Origin: Arthrospiribacter ruber
GTDB taxonomy: Bacteria; Bacteroidota; Bacteroidia; Cytophagales; Cyclobacteriaceae
Length of the DNA: 64,000 bases
Direction of reading: 5' to 3'
Assembly: GCF_019343195.1 (NCBI RefSeq)
Contig: NZ_RPHB01000003.1
Coordinates: 496,001 to 560,000, forward strand
Shown here: piece after piece, positions 52,635-62,637 of the stretch
How positions within the stretch are numbered: position 1 is the stretch's first letter
Layout: every line of letters starts with the position of its first letter
The notes under the pieces: model-generated
Databases searched by the model: none
Told to the model about the DNA's origin: nothing
Seen by the model: only the letters and a program-made list of their open reading frames with translations
Made by a program: the position numbers and the translations under genes

Positions 52635-55436
52635 TTATTTTGAAAGTTTTAAAGCTTGCTTGATAATATTGGATTGTTCTTCCACGTGTACCTTGTTGTA
52701 TCCCGTGGCAGGAGATGCAGACATCTTTCTTGCGATCACTTCCATGGAGATTTCTTTGTACAACATTCTCAGGATAAAGTTCCAACCGCCCATATTCTCA
52801 GGCTCTTCCTGTACCCATACTACCTCAGCGCCTTTATATGCTTTCAAGGCTTCTAAAATCTGGGTTTTTGGTAGGGGATGGATCTGTTCTACCCTGATAA
52901 TGGCTACATCTTTTACTTTATCCTTTTCTCTGCTTTCCTCAAGGTCATAATAGATTTTACCTGAGCAAAGTACGACTCTTTTGACATCTTTCGGGTTGAC
53001 TGTTTTGTCAGTAATGATTTCTCTGAATCCACCTTTCGTAAACTCTTCCAATGGAGAAACTACCTTCGGGTGTCTAAGAAGTGATTTTGGAGACATTACT
53101 ACACAAGGTTTTCTAAACTCCCATGCCATCTGTCTTCTGAGCAAGTGGAAAAAGTTAGACGGCTCGGTGATGTTTGCGACCACCATATTATATTCAGCAG
53201 AAAGCTGTAAGAAACGCTCAGGCCTTGCATTAGAGTGTTCAGGACCCTGACCTTCATAACCGTGTGGCAAAAGCATAACTAGCCCGTTCATTTTCTGCCA
53301 CTTAGATTCTCCTGAGGAGATAAACTGATCAATCATGGTCTGTGCACCATTGGCAAAGTCTCCAAACTGTGCTTCCCAAATAGTCAGGGCATGTGGGTTC
53401 GCCATTCCATATCCATATTCAAATCCCAAAACCGCATACTCAGAGAGGAGGGAATTGTAAATGCTGAAAAGCCCTTTGCTTTCCTTTAATTCTTTGAGGA
53501 AATTATGGGGTTTGTTGGTGTTGGCATCATGTACTACAGCATGTCTATGGGAGAAAGTTCCTCTTTGGCAATCCTGCCCAGTGATCCTTACTGTCTTGCC
53601 GTCCATCAATAGGGATCCGTAAGCCAATAGCTCTGCAGCCGCCCAATTGAGTGATTTGGAAGTGAAGTACATGTCTTTACGTTGCTTCAACTGTACCTCA
53701 ATCTGTTTGATAGGTTTGAAACCTTTTGGAAGGGAAGTTACGGCATTGGCTACAGCCTCAATGGTAGCTTCTGAAATTCCCGTTTCAGGTGATTTTTCAA
53801 AATCTTCCGGCTTAGACCTTCTTAATGTGCCCCACTCCTGTTCAAATTTGGTTTGCTGGTATGGAAGAGGCTTTTCCTTGACCATGTTGAGCCTATCCTG
53901 CAAAAGCTGGCGGAACTCTTTATCCATTTGCTTGGCAAGTTTGGCGTCAATATCACCTCTTTCCGTTAATTTTTTGATATAGATCTCTCTTGGGTTGGGA
54001 TGCTTAGAGATGATATTATACAGTTCAGGCTGGGTAAACTTTGGCTCATCGGATTCATTGTGGCCATGTCTTCTGTAGCATACCATGTCCACAAAAATGT
54101 CCTTGTCAAATTTCTGACGGAATTCTGCGGCCAGTTTCGCAGCAAATACCACTGCTTCAGCATTATCTCCATTGACGTGGATGACAGGAGCATCTATGAT
54201 TTTTGCAACATCAGTACAGTAAATGGATGAACGTGCATCATCAAAGTCTGTCGTGAAACCTACCTGATTGTTGATGACAAAGTGTACAGTACCGCCGGTA
54301 TTGTAACCTTTAAGACCCGCCATCTGGGTTACCTCATATACTATACCCTGGCCTGCAATAGCCGCATCACCATGTATTAAAATAGGAAGGGCCTTTTTGC
54401 TGTTTCCTTTATGTTGTGAGTCAATTTTAGCACGGATAAATCCTTCTACCACTGGATTGACTGCTTCCAGGTGGGATGGGTTCGGGGCTAGTTTTAGGTT
54501 GACTTTATGATTGCCTGGTGTCACAATATCGGAGGAATATCCCATGTGGTATTTGACGTCTCCATCTCCCATGGTCAGGTCAGGCTTGGCTGTTCCTTCA
54601 AATTCAGAAAAAATCTGCTCGTAGGTTTTGCCCATAATATTGGCCAGTACATTCAGTCGGCCTCTATGGGCCATACCAATCATCACTTCTTCCACTCCAT
54701 GTTCTGCTCCTGTATTGATGACAGCATCAAGGAATGGAATTGTGCTCTCCCCGCCTTCAAGTGAGAACCTTTTTTGGCCGAGGTATTTGGTATGCAAAAA
54801 GTTTTCAAATACCACCGCCTGATTCAGTTTGGAAAGTATCCTTTTCTTCTCTTCTACAGCTGGATTGAAAGCCAAAGCTTCTTTTTCTACTTTGGTTTTG
54901 AACCAATCCAGAATTTCAGGATCTCTGATATATAAGTATTCAAAGCCTACAGAACCTTCATAGATGGTTTTTAGCGCTTCTACAATTTTTGAAAGCTTTG
55001 CTTTTCCTATACCGATTTCATTGCCTGCCTGAAATTCTTTGTTCAGGTCAGATTGATCCAGTCCAAAATCGTCAAGGTCTAAGAGTGCTTTTCTGTCTCT
55101 TCTTTCTCTTACTGGGTTGGTTTTTGACCTCAGGTGGGCCCTGGACCTGTAAGCATGGATCAAAGCACGGACTTTGATTTCCTTGGGAAGCTCTTCCATG
55201 TCCATGATGGTGCCTTTGGTTGCAAGGGCTCCATTGGGTGCGGAAGCATCTCCTGATTTAGCAGAGGGTTGAGCTCCTCCGTTTTCGTCTTCTCCATATT
55301 GGGTTATGGCAAATTCGAAACCGTCAAAAAAGGTTCTCCAGCTGTTGTCAATGGATTCTGGGTTTTGTTTGTATTCTGCATAAAGCTCATCAATGTAAGC
55401 TACATGTGCATTTGCGATATAGGAATATTTATCCAT
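52635..55436 (-). CDS. sucA: 2-oxoglutarate dehydrogenase E1 component
   Basis: The 933-residue protein matches the E. coli SucA length and pattern. It has the N-terminal NAHVAYIDELYAEYKQNPES, EEVMIGMAHRGRLNVLANIMGK, HGDAAIAGQGIVYE (thiamine-diphosphate binding), GQDCQRGTFSHRHAV and LLPHGYEGQGPEHSNARPERF. It decarboxylates 2-oxoglutarate in the TCA cycle and passes the succinyl group to SucB. It is the first gene of the operon, with a -7 box TACCTTTG at 55459-55466. Confidence 0.96.
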   Translation of the reverse strand: MDKYSYIANAHVAYIDELYAEYKQNPESIDNSWRTFFDGFEFAITQYGEDENGGAQPSAKSGDASAPNGALATKGTIMDMEELPKEIKVRALIHAYRSRAHLRSKTNPVRERRDRKALLDLDDFGLDQSDLNKEFQAGNEIGIGKAKLSKIVEALKTIYEGSVGFEYLYIRDPEILDWFKTKVEKEALAFNPAVEEKKRILSKLNQAVVFENFLHTKYLGQKRFSLEGGESTIPFLDAVINTGAEHGVEEVMIGMAHRGRLNVLANIMGKTYEQIFSEFEGTAKPDLTMGDGDVKYHMGYSSDIVTPGNHKVNLKLAPNPSHLEAVNPVVEGFIRAKIDSQHKGNSKKALPILIHGDAAIAGQGIVYEVTQMAGLKGYNTGGTVHFVINNQVGFTTDFDDARSSIYCTDVAKIIDAPVIHVNGDNAEAVVFAAKLAAEFRQKFDKDIFVDMVCYRRHGHNESDEPKFTQPELYNIISKHPNPREIYIKKLTERGDIDAKLAKQMDKEFRQLLQDRLNMVKEKPLPYQQTKFEQEWGTLRRSKPEDFEKSPETGISEATIEAVANAVTSLPKGFKPIKQIEVQLKQRKDMYFTSKSLNWAAAELLAYGSLLMDGKTVRITGQDCQRGTFSHRHAVVHDANTNKPHNFLKELKESKGLFSIYNSLLSEYAVLGFEYGYGMANPHALTIWEAQFGDFANGAQTMIDQFISSGESKWQKMNGLVMLLPHGYEGQGPEHSNARPERFLQLSAEYNMVVANITEPSNFFHLLRRQMAWEFRKPCVVMSPKSLLRHPKVVSPLEEFTKGGFREIITDKTVNPKDVKRVVLCSGKIYYDLEESREKDKVKDVAIIRVEQIHPLPKTQILEALKAYKGAEVVWVQEEPENMGGWNFILRMLYKEISMEVIARKMSASPATGYNKVHVEEQSNIIKQALKLSK

Positions 55437-55918
55437 AATTGAGTTTTTGCTAACCTTACAAAGGTAAAGCCTATATATTTTGTTTGAAAACTGAATATTC
55501 GTATAAGCAAATATTATTGATTATCAGTGTTTAAAACAGTTAATTCAGAATTTTATTCTGTTTTGATCCGGTTTTAGCTCTTTAGGTGAAATAAACTTTT
55601 ATTGAACTTGAGTTGCTGGCCGGAATAGTGGGCTAAAGTGGCTTATTATGTATGGATTCGGCCAAAAATATATACTTAATCAGCAAAGATTTAGGCTTTG
55701 GCTTTGTAGCTCTTCTGTGAAATCATGTTAAATTACTCTGGGCATCCGTAATCTTGCGCTTTTTGAGTGATGGGATTAAATTTCCCTACAGAACACCCGC
55801 TAGGATACAGTCATTTGTCATTAGAATTGCAAAGTGTACTTTGATCATTAATTCTTTGGCAAAATGCATAAAACCGGGTGTGCTTATAAATTGAAGGGTA
55901 AATGATACAATTATTGGA
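55437..55918. other. intergenic, sucA promoter region
   Basis: No gene is supported. The minus-strand -7 box for sucA is at its left end. The rest is AT-rich and carries no hairpin I can support. The next gene starts with an ATG at 55919. Confidence 0.5.
55459..55466 (-). promoter_or_regulatory. -7 box (TACCTTTG) of sucA
   Basis: It matches TAnnTTTG on the minus strand, 23 bases before the sucA ATG. Confidence 0.55.
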
Positions 55919-56680
55919 ATGGTTTTGAAAAAGCAGTTTACAAATGCCTTGGATAGGTTGAGGTTGTTGTTTGAAGAACAAATAACGGTAATGACCTTAG
56001 CGGAAAATTTGGAGGTTTTTTCCAAAGAAAATTTCCTTTCAGAGATGCAGGAGCGCAGGTTTCACACGGCAGTATTTTTTGAAGATCAAAAATGGTGGAG
56101 GTTTGATATTGGAGAATTGGAACCTGTTCCTGTAGGTCCCGAGGACCTGTTAGAAGCAAGCACGCCGATATTGACAGCTTTCAGGGGGCTTCTGAAAAAA
56201 CGGAGATTTTTTATCAAAGATGAATCAGGGGAATTGGCATTTATCATCACTAGGACTGATTTGGATAAAATACCCATGCGTATCTGTATTTTCGGTATGA
56301 TAAGTACTTTCGAGACTTTTTTAAAAGAATTGGTCAGAGCTTCGATCAATGATTGGCAGGAAAGTTTGAGCCAAAACAGGCTACATCAGGCGGAGAAGCT
56401 CTTTGCATGGAAAATGGAAAGAGGAGAAGACATAGATTTGATCCAGTGCATTCAATTTGGTGACCTGGGTTCGATTTTTTCCAAAAAGCAAAGGTTTAAA
56501 AATTTTGAACCTGGCTTTAGTCGTGACGATTGGGTGGATATGATGAATGCAATCGGAAAGCTCAGGGATGCCTTGGCCCATTCCCAGTTGAACTTGGGGT
56601 TTACTTGGGAGGAAATAGATGGTATTATTCTTTTTATAAGGAGGATTATTGATAAGGGAGATATAGATTTTGTAAAATAA
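55919..56680 (+). CDS. CBS-like plus HEPN-like protein
   Basis: The 253-residue protein combines a CBS-like N-terminal part (about 20-120, ending KDESGELAFIITRTDLDKIP, the typical CBS motif before its last helix) with a C-terminal all-helical domain (about 120-250). In this domain KLRDALAHSQ carries the R-x4-H signature of HEPN ribonuclease-like folds, and ICIFGMISTFETFLKEL is the first helix. Similar CBS-HEPN (Swt1-like) proteins are known but unassigned. It is the gene before the ECF operon, with about 60 bases between. It may be an RNase gated by nucleotide binding to CBS; this is inference. Confidence 0.65.
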   Translation: MVLKKQFTNALDRLRLLFEEQITVMTLAENLEVFSKENFLSEMQERRFHTAVFFEDQKWWRFDIGELEPVPVGPEDLLEASTPILTAFRGLLKKRRFFIKDESGELAFIITRTDLDKIPMRICIFGMISTFETFLKELVRASINDWQESLSQNRLHQAEKLFAWKMERGEDIDLIQCIQFGDLGSIFSKKQRFKNFEPGFSRDDWVDMMNAIGKLRDALAHSQLNLGFTWEEIDGIILFIRRIIDKGDIDFVK

Positions 56681-56741
56681 TTCAGTTCCAGGCAACCCTT
56701 TGGTATAAGCATGCATTTTTAAAATAAACGAATGACTTGAT

Positions 56742-57293
56742 TTGGTAGAAAAACGAACCATAGAGAAAGCAGTCAATGGCAATAGGAAAGCTGAAAAGTT
56801 ACTCTATGATACTCTTTGTAAACCCCTGTTTATGTTGTGCCTTCGGTATCTCAAAAACCAAGAAGATGCGGAGGATGTTCTTGCAAGTTCCTTGATTAAG
56901 GTGTTTGGTTCACTACATAAGTTTGAATACGAAGGTGATGGTTCATTGGAAGCATGGAGTCGGAAAATCACTGTCAACGAATGCCTGATGTGTCTTCGCA
57001 AACAAAAAAGAAGTCCTATGATGGTAGAGCCTGATGAAAACATATCAATTGTTGAAGAAGAGATCTTGGATAAATTATCAGCTGATGAGCTATTCGAAAT
57101 GATTCTTCAACTGCCAGAAGGGTATAGAACCGTATTCAACCTATATGAAATAGAGGGATTCACACATGCTGAGATTTCAAAAAATCTTGGAATTAGCCTA
57201 GGGACATCCAAGTCTCAACTGAGCAAGGCTAGAAATTACCTAAAGAAATTAATAATAGCAAACGGCTGGAATCATGCTTCGAAAATCATTTGA
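56742..57293 (+). CDS. ECF-type RNA polymerase sigma factor
   Basis: The 183-residue protein begins at a TTG (MVEKRTIEKAVNGNRKAEKLLYD) because the nearest ATG (56731) is out of frame. Region 2 includes CLRYLKNQEDAEDVLASSLIKVF, and region 4 includes LPEGYRTVFNLYEIEGFTHAEISKNLGISLGTSKSQLSKARN. It is a Bacteroidota-type ECF sigma. It overlaps the next gene by 20 bases, as sigma and its regulator usually do. It likely controls its own operon. Confidence 0.92.
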   Translation: MVEKRTIEKAVNGNRKAEKLLYDTLCKPLFMLCLRYLKNQEDAEDVLASSLIKVFGSLHKFEYEGDGSLEAWSRKITVNECLMCLRKQKRSPMMVEPDENISIVEEEILDKLSADELFEMILQLPEGYRTVFNLYEIEGFTHAEISKNLGISLGTSKSQLSKARNYLKKLIIANGWNHASKII

Positions 57294-57903
57294 AAATATA
57301 GACCAAAGAGCCAAGATCCCAGCTGGTGTGGAATTCCGAAAGGAAGAGGTCTGGGGCAAGGTGGTAAAAGCATCCCGAAAAAATAGAATAAGATACCGGT
57401 ATTGGGCAGCAGCTGCTTTAATTCCATTTATCGCATTCTCAATTTGGTTTTTTAAGGCTTCGACTGATGCTGAACCTCGGTATTTACTTACTGCTATTTC
57501 TTCAGATCAATCAAATATGGTAGAAGAAATCCCTACATCGGATTGGGAACAAAAGCCGGAAGAGAGGATAAACACAGCAACTCATCAAGAGGAGGGGGTT
57601 TATGAAAAAGAAGTTTTGAAACCTATTACTCCTGATAGTACAGAAACATTGCATAAAAATGAGCAATCGAAAATCCTAAGACAAACTATTGTTTTGGAAG
57701 ACACCTTTGCTGCGCCTGAAGAAAAGAAATTAAGTCCCTCTGCTCAAGCTTTTCAGCAAGCCTTAGAAAAAACTAAAATCGAAAAAAAGGTCGAGGAAAG
57801 GATGATCGTGGAAAAATTGACCTTTGAACAGATGATTCAGGCGAGAAGGCAATTTATGCAAGAGAAAGGAAGTTCAACAAAAAACAAAAAGCAAAATGAC
57901 TAA
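57274..57903 (+). CDS. single-pass membrane protein, possible anti-sigma factor
   Basis: The 209-residue protein has a cytoplasmic N-terminus (about 1-42, MLRKSFENIDQRAKIPAGVE), one membrane helix (RYWAAAALIPFIAFSIWFF, about 43-62) and a charged, low-complexity, probably periplasmic tail (about 63-209, with many Glu and Lys). The ECF gene overlaps its start, which is the usual anti-sigma position, but there is no ZAS or FecR-like domain that I can see. It may be a transmembrane sensor of envelope stress. Confidence 0.7.
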   Translation: MLRKSFENIDQRAKIPAGVEFRKEEVWGKVVKASRKNRIRYRYWAAAALIPFIAFSIWFFKASTDAEPRYLLTAISSDQSNMVEEIPTSDWEQKPEERINTATHQEEGVYEKEVLKPITPDSTETLHKNEQSKILRQTIVLEDTFAAPEEKKLSPSAQAFQQALEKTKIEKKVEERMIVEKLTFEQMIQARRQFMQEKGSSTKNKKQND

Positions 57904-59002
57904 ATTTAGGAAGACAGTATTGATGTTTTTTGTGCTTTTTCCATTGATTAACACAGTTAATGGACAGGTATTTGGATTATTTGACCTGTTACAAATTCAT
58001 CCAAAAAGTTGGGATCGACCTCAAAAACCCTTGGAGTACTTCTATGATCAGCCTGAGCTGAAGCTTAATACTGCACATGATACTTTGGATATTTTCGTCT
58101 TAGGCCATAAAAAAGTTTCCTACAGATGGCACGATGTCAATCGGCAAAGGGATTTTAATGGATGGTTTGGGTTTGATAAAGATATTCAGATTCTCTTAGA
58201 GAAGTTAGCGGCTATGGGGTTGGATTTCGACAGGCAGAATTACCATATCATATTCAGTCCAGAATCTGATGAATTGAAGGTTTTAATGAATCCAGTCGGG
58301 ATGTTTGCCAAAATTGGAGATGATTTTTTACCGACTTTAAGGCACCAAATTACCATGACTTACTATTCTTACTTAATGGAAGTTGACTTTTTTTTGGGTG
58401 AAATCGATGAACTGGAGGTGTTGAAAAATGCAGGTATCAATGATATGGTAAAGTCAGCGGCTTTGGAGAATAACTGGTACGATCAGTATAAGAAAAGGAA
58501 CTTGAACAAGGTTCTTTTTATAGATGAAGAAGGAAATGTTAGCCTAGATACTTATTATTCTAAGGAAAATCCTTACTACCCCAAGACAAACCTAGACCTC
58601 GGTGCGGGTTATCTTTTTGGGAATGGATTCAGTATGTTCTTTCAACCACGGTATAATATTAAACTATGGACAAAAAAAACCAATACCCGTAATAATACTT
58701 TGTTCTTTGCTTTTAGCGGCTTTTTATCCCACCTGCCACAGAGAGAAATTTCATTTGAATTGGCGCAAGATTATTTTTTAGGCATAGGCTATGAAACAGA
58801 CCAATTGGGAAATGAATTGAGTGCTACCTTGGGCTTTAGGACTTTTGGGCAAAATGGAGTTCTGGACGAGCTTCCGGTCATGTTTAAGGTTGATTTTGAA
58901 ATAATTCCCAGACTAAAAATCACCCACTCTCTTTTTTTTAAGCCTTTTTCAGGTGAATTAAGAGAGGCTCATGTTGTAGGCTTGTCCTATATGATATTCT
59001 GA
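57896..59002 (+). CDS. exported protein of unknown function, probable outer membrane barrel
   Basis: The 368-residue protein has a signal peptide (about 6-24, LFPLINTVNGQ). Two thirds are unassigned, with a helical middle, and the C-terminal 160 residues have beta-rich sequence (GAGYLFGNGFSMFFQPRYNIKLWTKK, SATLGFRTFGQNGVLDE) that ends VVGLSYMIF, like an outer-membrane strand. It starts within the stop codon of the preceding gene (ATGACTAA). It probably belongs to the same sigma-controlled operon. Confidence 0.7.
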   Translation: MTKFRKTVLMFFVLFPLINTVNGQVFGLFDLLQIHPKSWDRPQKPLEYFYDQPELKLNTAHDTLDIFVLGHKKVSYRWHDVNRQRDFNGWFGFDKDIQILLEKLAAMGLDFDRQNYHIIFSPESDELKVLMNPVGMFAKIGDDFLPTLRHQITMTYYSYLMEVDFFLGEIDELEVLKNAGINDMVKSAALENNWYDQYKKRNLNKVLFIDEEGNVSLDTYYSKENPYYPKTNLDLGAGYLFGNGFSMFFQPRYNIKLWTKKTNTRNNTLFFAFSGFLSHLPQREISFELAQDYFLGIGYETDQLGNELSATLGFRTFGQNGVLDELPVMFKVDFEIIPRLKITHSLFFKPFSGELREAHVVGLSYMIF

Positions 59003-59077
59003 TAAGGTTTAGAGTTGAAGCTCTGAAAAGGAGAGGTTAATTCTGATATTTTCAATGGTGTATCGGTTTTCGTTTTT

Positions 59078-60388
59078 TTACATATCATCTAATGAGAAAC
59101 ATTGATAATTCACTTGGTATCCATCATATGCATTTAGGATATTTTTTGATTTTTCGATCAGTTTGAACTGGTTGAATTTGTTTTTATTCAACTTCACTTC
59201 TGCAATCAACAATTTCTTTTCAAGTTCATTTACCGCCACAATGTCAATTTCATTTTGATTGCCTTTTTCCCAGTAGGTTCCAATAGCCGTATATGCCTTG
59301 GAATTTTTGAGTTTTTGAAGGAAGTATTTTTCAAGTGCAAAACCCGAGAAAGTGGCAAAATCTCTTTTCACTATCTGTTTAAGCAAATCAAAATTTTCGA
59401 TTTCTACTGTGCTCCTGTATTTGTAAATAAATCTAAACCAGAAGTTTAGAAAGTTGTCCTCAATTTTGTACTTTATTTGTCTGCCTTTTGGTTTAGCTAA
59501 AACGGGTTTTATTTTTTTGATGATTCCGAACTCATTTTCAAGTCTATCTAAAAAACCTCCTACGCTCATTTCCATGATGGACTCAATTTCTGGTCTTGAT
59601 GTCTTTGAAGATGCAATTAAACTCAAGATTGAGAAATAAGTAGTATAGTCCCTTCCAAACTCCTCTATAAGAACATGCTTGCCTTCATCAATCATCAATG
59701 AATTTGATTTGAAAATTTCATCCAACATATCATTAAAATTGAAAGAGGCTGAGTTTACCATGTTTTCCAGATATTTAGCAACGCCACCTGTTAGGGTGTA
59801 CATGGCCAATAAATCTGATGTACTATAGTCAGGACTGAAATCTGCCAAAATCTCCTTAATAGTTTCCGTTCCGAAGGGTTGGAGATGAATCTTTCCTGTA
59901 GCTCTTGCAAAAAGTGGTTCTTTGGAATCTTCAAAAATCCGCTTCATCATGGAATAGATAGATCCGCAAAGGATGAGATTAATTTTTGAATCGTCTTTTT
60001 TACTATCCCAGATATTCTGCATATCACTGAAAATAGCTGGATTTATATTTAGGAATTCCTGGAACTCGTCAATGACCAAAGTAAATGGTTCCTGTTTGCT
60101 GTAATCCATCAAGACTGCAAAAATGTCTTTAAATGATTTTAAGTCTCCATACCACGATATCTTCAGGGTAGTTTTTATCAGTTCGGAAAATTCACTAACC
60201 AAAAGACTTTCAGATTTTTTGGCAACAAAAAAATATAAAGCATGCTTACCCTCAATACTCTTCTTAAGCAGTGAAGTTTTACCAATCCGCCTTCTACCGA
60301 CCATAATGGTCATTTGAGCTTGATTTTGGGACTTCTCGTAGTTTTTTTGAAGAAATTTCAGCTCCTCTGATCTATCGTAGAATTTCAT
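59078..60388 (-). CDS. ATP-binding protein, ATPase_2 plus DUF234 type
   Basis: The 436-residue protein has Walker A VGRRRIGKTSLLKKS (about 31), Walker B FTLVIDEFQEFL (about 118) and LCGSIYSMMKRIF as a sensor region. The C-terminal part carries a PD-(D/E)xK-like nuclease motif (NEIDIVAVNELEKKLLIAEVKLNK). It is the archaeal-type ATPase_2/DUF234 family seen scattered through Bacteroidota as single genes of unknown, perhaps defence-like, role. No partner gene is obvious. Confidence 0.85.
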   Translation of the reverse strand: MKFYDRSEELKFLQKNYEKSQNQAQMTIMVGRRRIGKTSLLKKSIEGKHALYFFVAKKSESLLVSEFSELIKTTLKISWYGDLKSFKDIFAVLMDYSKQEPFTLVIDEFQEFLNINPAIFSDMQNIWDSKKDDSKINLILCGSIYSMMKRIFEDSKEPLFARATGKIHLQPFGTETIKEILADFSPDYSTSDLLAMYTLTGGVAKYLENMVNSASFNFNDMLDEIFKSNSLMIDEGKHVLIEEFGRDYTTYFSILSLIASSKTSRPEIESIMEMSVGGFLDRLENEFGIIKKIKPVLAKPKGRQIKYKIEDNFLNFWFRFIYKYRSTVEIENFDLLKQIVKRDFATFSGFALEKYFLQKLKNSKAYTAIGTYWEKGNQNEIDIVAVNELEKKLLIAEVKLNKNKFNQFKLIEKSKNILNAYDGYQVNYQCFSLDDM

Positions 60389-60483
60389 TTTATTGTTTTT
60401 GCATTGAATATTACTGTAATATAAATTACTGTAATATATTTTACAATAAAAAACCGCATTGTAAATTCGTCATCCTTGAGAAA

Positions 60484-61731
60484 TCAATACCTCCCCACGG
60501 CAAATGCCTTGATATCCATTTGGCCCGCATGGCCTTGATGCAGGTCTGCCAATATTTTTCCAGTACCCGTTGCCATACTTACACCCATCATCCCATGACC
60601 TGTCCCGACCCAAACGTTTTCATATCCCGGTGCCGGACCGATGTAAGGAATGCCGTCAGGTGAACAGGGGCGAAGGCCTTTCCAGATGTTTTCTTCGGCC
60701 GGAAAAACGGACTGAAAATCCGGGTAGTACCTGTTTATGGATTCAAAAATTCCCCTAACCCGGTTCACATTGATCCGCTCATCCGTTCCTGCTATTTCCA
60801 TGGTGCCTCCGAAGCGGATTTTTTGGCCATAAGGACTTACCGCCACTTTCATTTCGGTGAGAATACTCGCTTGTTTGATTTCAGGATTGTTGTCCTGAAT
60901 GAAACTGTAGCCTTTTCCGCCCATCATGGGGAGGTTGAAACCCAAAAGTTTGGCAAGTGAAGCAGACCAAGCGCCACCACAAAGTATGACATTTCCAGCG
61001 GCTTTGCTGCCCTCGGCGGTGATGACCGAAGTAACCTTTCCTTTAGATTTTTCGAACCCTAAAACTTCCTGCTGGGTCAAAAACTCCACACCTTTTTTTC
61101 TCAGGTTGCTTTTCAGGAAATTGAATAGACTTGAAGGAGATAAGTGGGCATCACCGGGAAAAAGAACAGCACCCAAAGCCTTGACCTCCAAGTTGGGTTC
61201 TATTTTGGATATGTCCTGAGGGCTCAGAATATCAGCTTCCAGCCCATGTTTTCTAGCTAGATGGGCAAATTCTATTTCTTCCTTTTCGACTTGGGGAGTT
61301 TGATAAATCATCATCAGGCCTTTCTCGGCCAATTCCAGATCCACCTCTCCTTGGTGCGTATTTTTAAATTCCTGGTAAAGCCCCTTGCTGAGTAAGGAAA
61401 TGTTTTTCAAGTAAGGAATAGACCTTTCCACATGACCAACATTGGCCGATTTGTAAAATAGCCAGGACCATTCCATCAGTTTACGGTCCAGTCTTGGGTG
61501 AATATAAAATGGACTTTTAGAAGAAAACATCCAGGAAATGCCTTTTGCTATCATTCCTGGTGCAGCTAGGGGGATGATATGGCTGGGCACAATCATACCT
61601 GCATTGCCTGTTGAAGTGGATACTTCCAGGTTTCCTTTATCTATGATACAGACTTCTACTCCTTGTTCGGTGAGGTAATAGGCTGTGAAAAGGCCTATGA
61701 TTCCGCCTCCAATGATGATGGTTGGTTTCAT
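60484..61731 (-). CDS. FAD-dependent D-amino acid dehydrogenase-like oxidoreductase
   Basis: The 415-residue protein starts with the dinucleotide-binding motif GGGIIGLFTAYYLTEQG and ends with the DadA-like GLRPCSPDGIPYIGP...GTGHGMMGVSMATG. It belongs to the DadA/glycine oxidase family, which oxidatively deaminates D-amino acids or glycine. There is no membrane segment or signal peptide. It stands alone; a D-Ala from peptidoglycan is a possible substrate but not certain. Confidence 0.88.
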   Translation of the reverse strand: MKPTIIIGGGIIGLFTAYYLTEQGVEVCIIDKGNLEVSTSTGNAGMIVPSHIIPLAAPGMIAKGISWMFSSKSPFYIHPRLDRKLMEWSWLFYKSANVGHVERSIPYLKNISLLSKGLYQEFKNTHQGEVDLELAEKGLMMIYQTPQVEKEEIEFAHLARKHGLEADILSPQDISKIEPNLEVKALGAVLFPGDAHLSPSSLFNFLKSNLRKKGVEFLTQQEVLGFEKSKGKVTSVITAEGSKAAGNVILCGGAWSASLAKLLGFNLPMMGGKGYSFIQDNNPEIKQASILTEMKVAVSPYGQKIRFGGTMEIAGTDERINVNRVRGIFESINRYYPDFQSVFPAEENIWKGLRPCSPDGIPYIGPAPGYENVWVGTGHGMMGVSMATGTGKILADLHQGHAGQMDIKAFAVGRY

Positions 61732-61933
61732 GTTGGTGAATGTACAAAGTACCAGGAATTATGTGCAAAGCAAGTACAGCGATGTTCTTGTTTTTCTTTC
61801 AATAATTCATGAAATATAAGTGAATTTGGCTATTGCTCGTTTTTTGTGTCGAAATTAAACACAAACCTGAATACATGAGAAGAGGGTTTTGACTAATGAT
61901 GGTATTCAATTGACCTAAATTGATTTTATGAAA

Positions 61934-62599
61934 TCAACTTCTCCACAAGTAGGGGAATAAAATATAAGCAGTTACAGCTACGATCACATTGATGGCAAGT
62001 AAAGTGAGTATTTTGTCTAGGCTGACAGAAAAGTCCAGTCCATCAAGTGCGTTTTTGGAAACGCGGATGGCCATAAGCAGTATGGGGATGATGACAGGAA
62101 AGCTCAAGATTGCCATCAGCGTGGCATTATTACTCGCTTTGGAGGCAATGCCGCTGACCATGGTCAGACAGGCAGAAAATCCTAAGGCCCCCAGCAGCAA
62201 ATTCAAAACAAACAATCCTTGATCTTGTACGGGGTTTCCTAAAATTATACTGAAAACCAAGTACCCCAACAGCGCCAACACCAATGTCAAAAATGAATTA
62301 TAAATGATTTTGGAAACAATGATTGCTTCAGGTGAAGCAATCATATAATAGTAAAGCTGTCTTCCCTGATGTTCCTGAACGAAGCTTTTTGCTACTGCAT
62401 TGACTGCCGAAAAGAGAATAATGATCCAATACAAAGCATTCCAGGTAGTAACAGCAATATTACCTTGTTTGGCCCCTACACTGAGATAGGTTATAAAAAC
62501 AGCAGAAACGACATACAATAAGATTCCATTGAGCGCATATTTTTGTCTCCACTCCAGAGTGAGTTCTTTCAGAATTAGGGTATGGACTTGTTTGAACAT
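61934..62599 (-). CDS. ccmB: heme exporter protein CcmB
   Basis: The 221-residue integral membrane protein has six predicted helices and the CcmB start (LKELTLEWRQKYALNGILLYV), WNALYWIIILFSAVNAVAKSF and later FSACLTMVSGIASKASNNATLMAILSFPVIIPILL. It is a permease subunit of the CcmAB ABC transporter of cytochrome c maturation. ccmA is not next to it, as often in Bacteroidota. The repeats at 62.64 kb start just upstream of its ATG. Confidence 0.92.
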   Translation of the reverse strand: MFKQVHTLILKELTLEWRQKYALNGILLYVVSAVFITYLSVGAKQGNIAVTTWNALYWIIILFSAVNAVAKSFVQEHQGRQLYYYMIASPEAIIVSKIIYNSFLTLVLALLGYLVFSIILGNPVQDQGLFVLNLLLGALGFSACLTMVSGIASKASNNATLMAILSFPVIIPILLMAIRVSKNALDGLDFSVSLDKILTLLAINVIVAVTAYILFPYLWRS

Positions 62600-62637
62600 A
62601 TATCTACTTGAGGGACAAAGTTAAGGTTTGGAAAATG

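Noticed and set aside
56742-59002. Full FecIR-type sigma/anti-sigma/receptor system
   Set aside because: There is an ECF sigma, but the second protein has no FecR domain and the third is not a TonB-dependent receptor.
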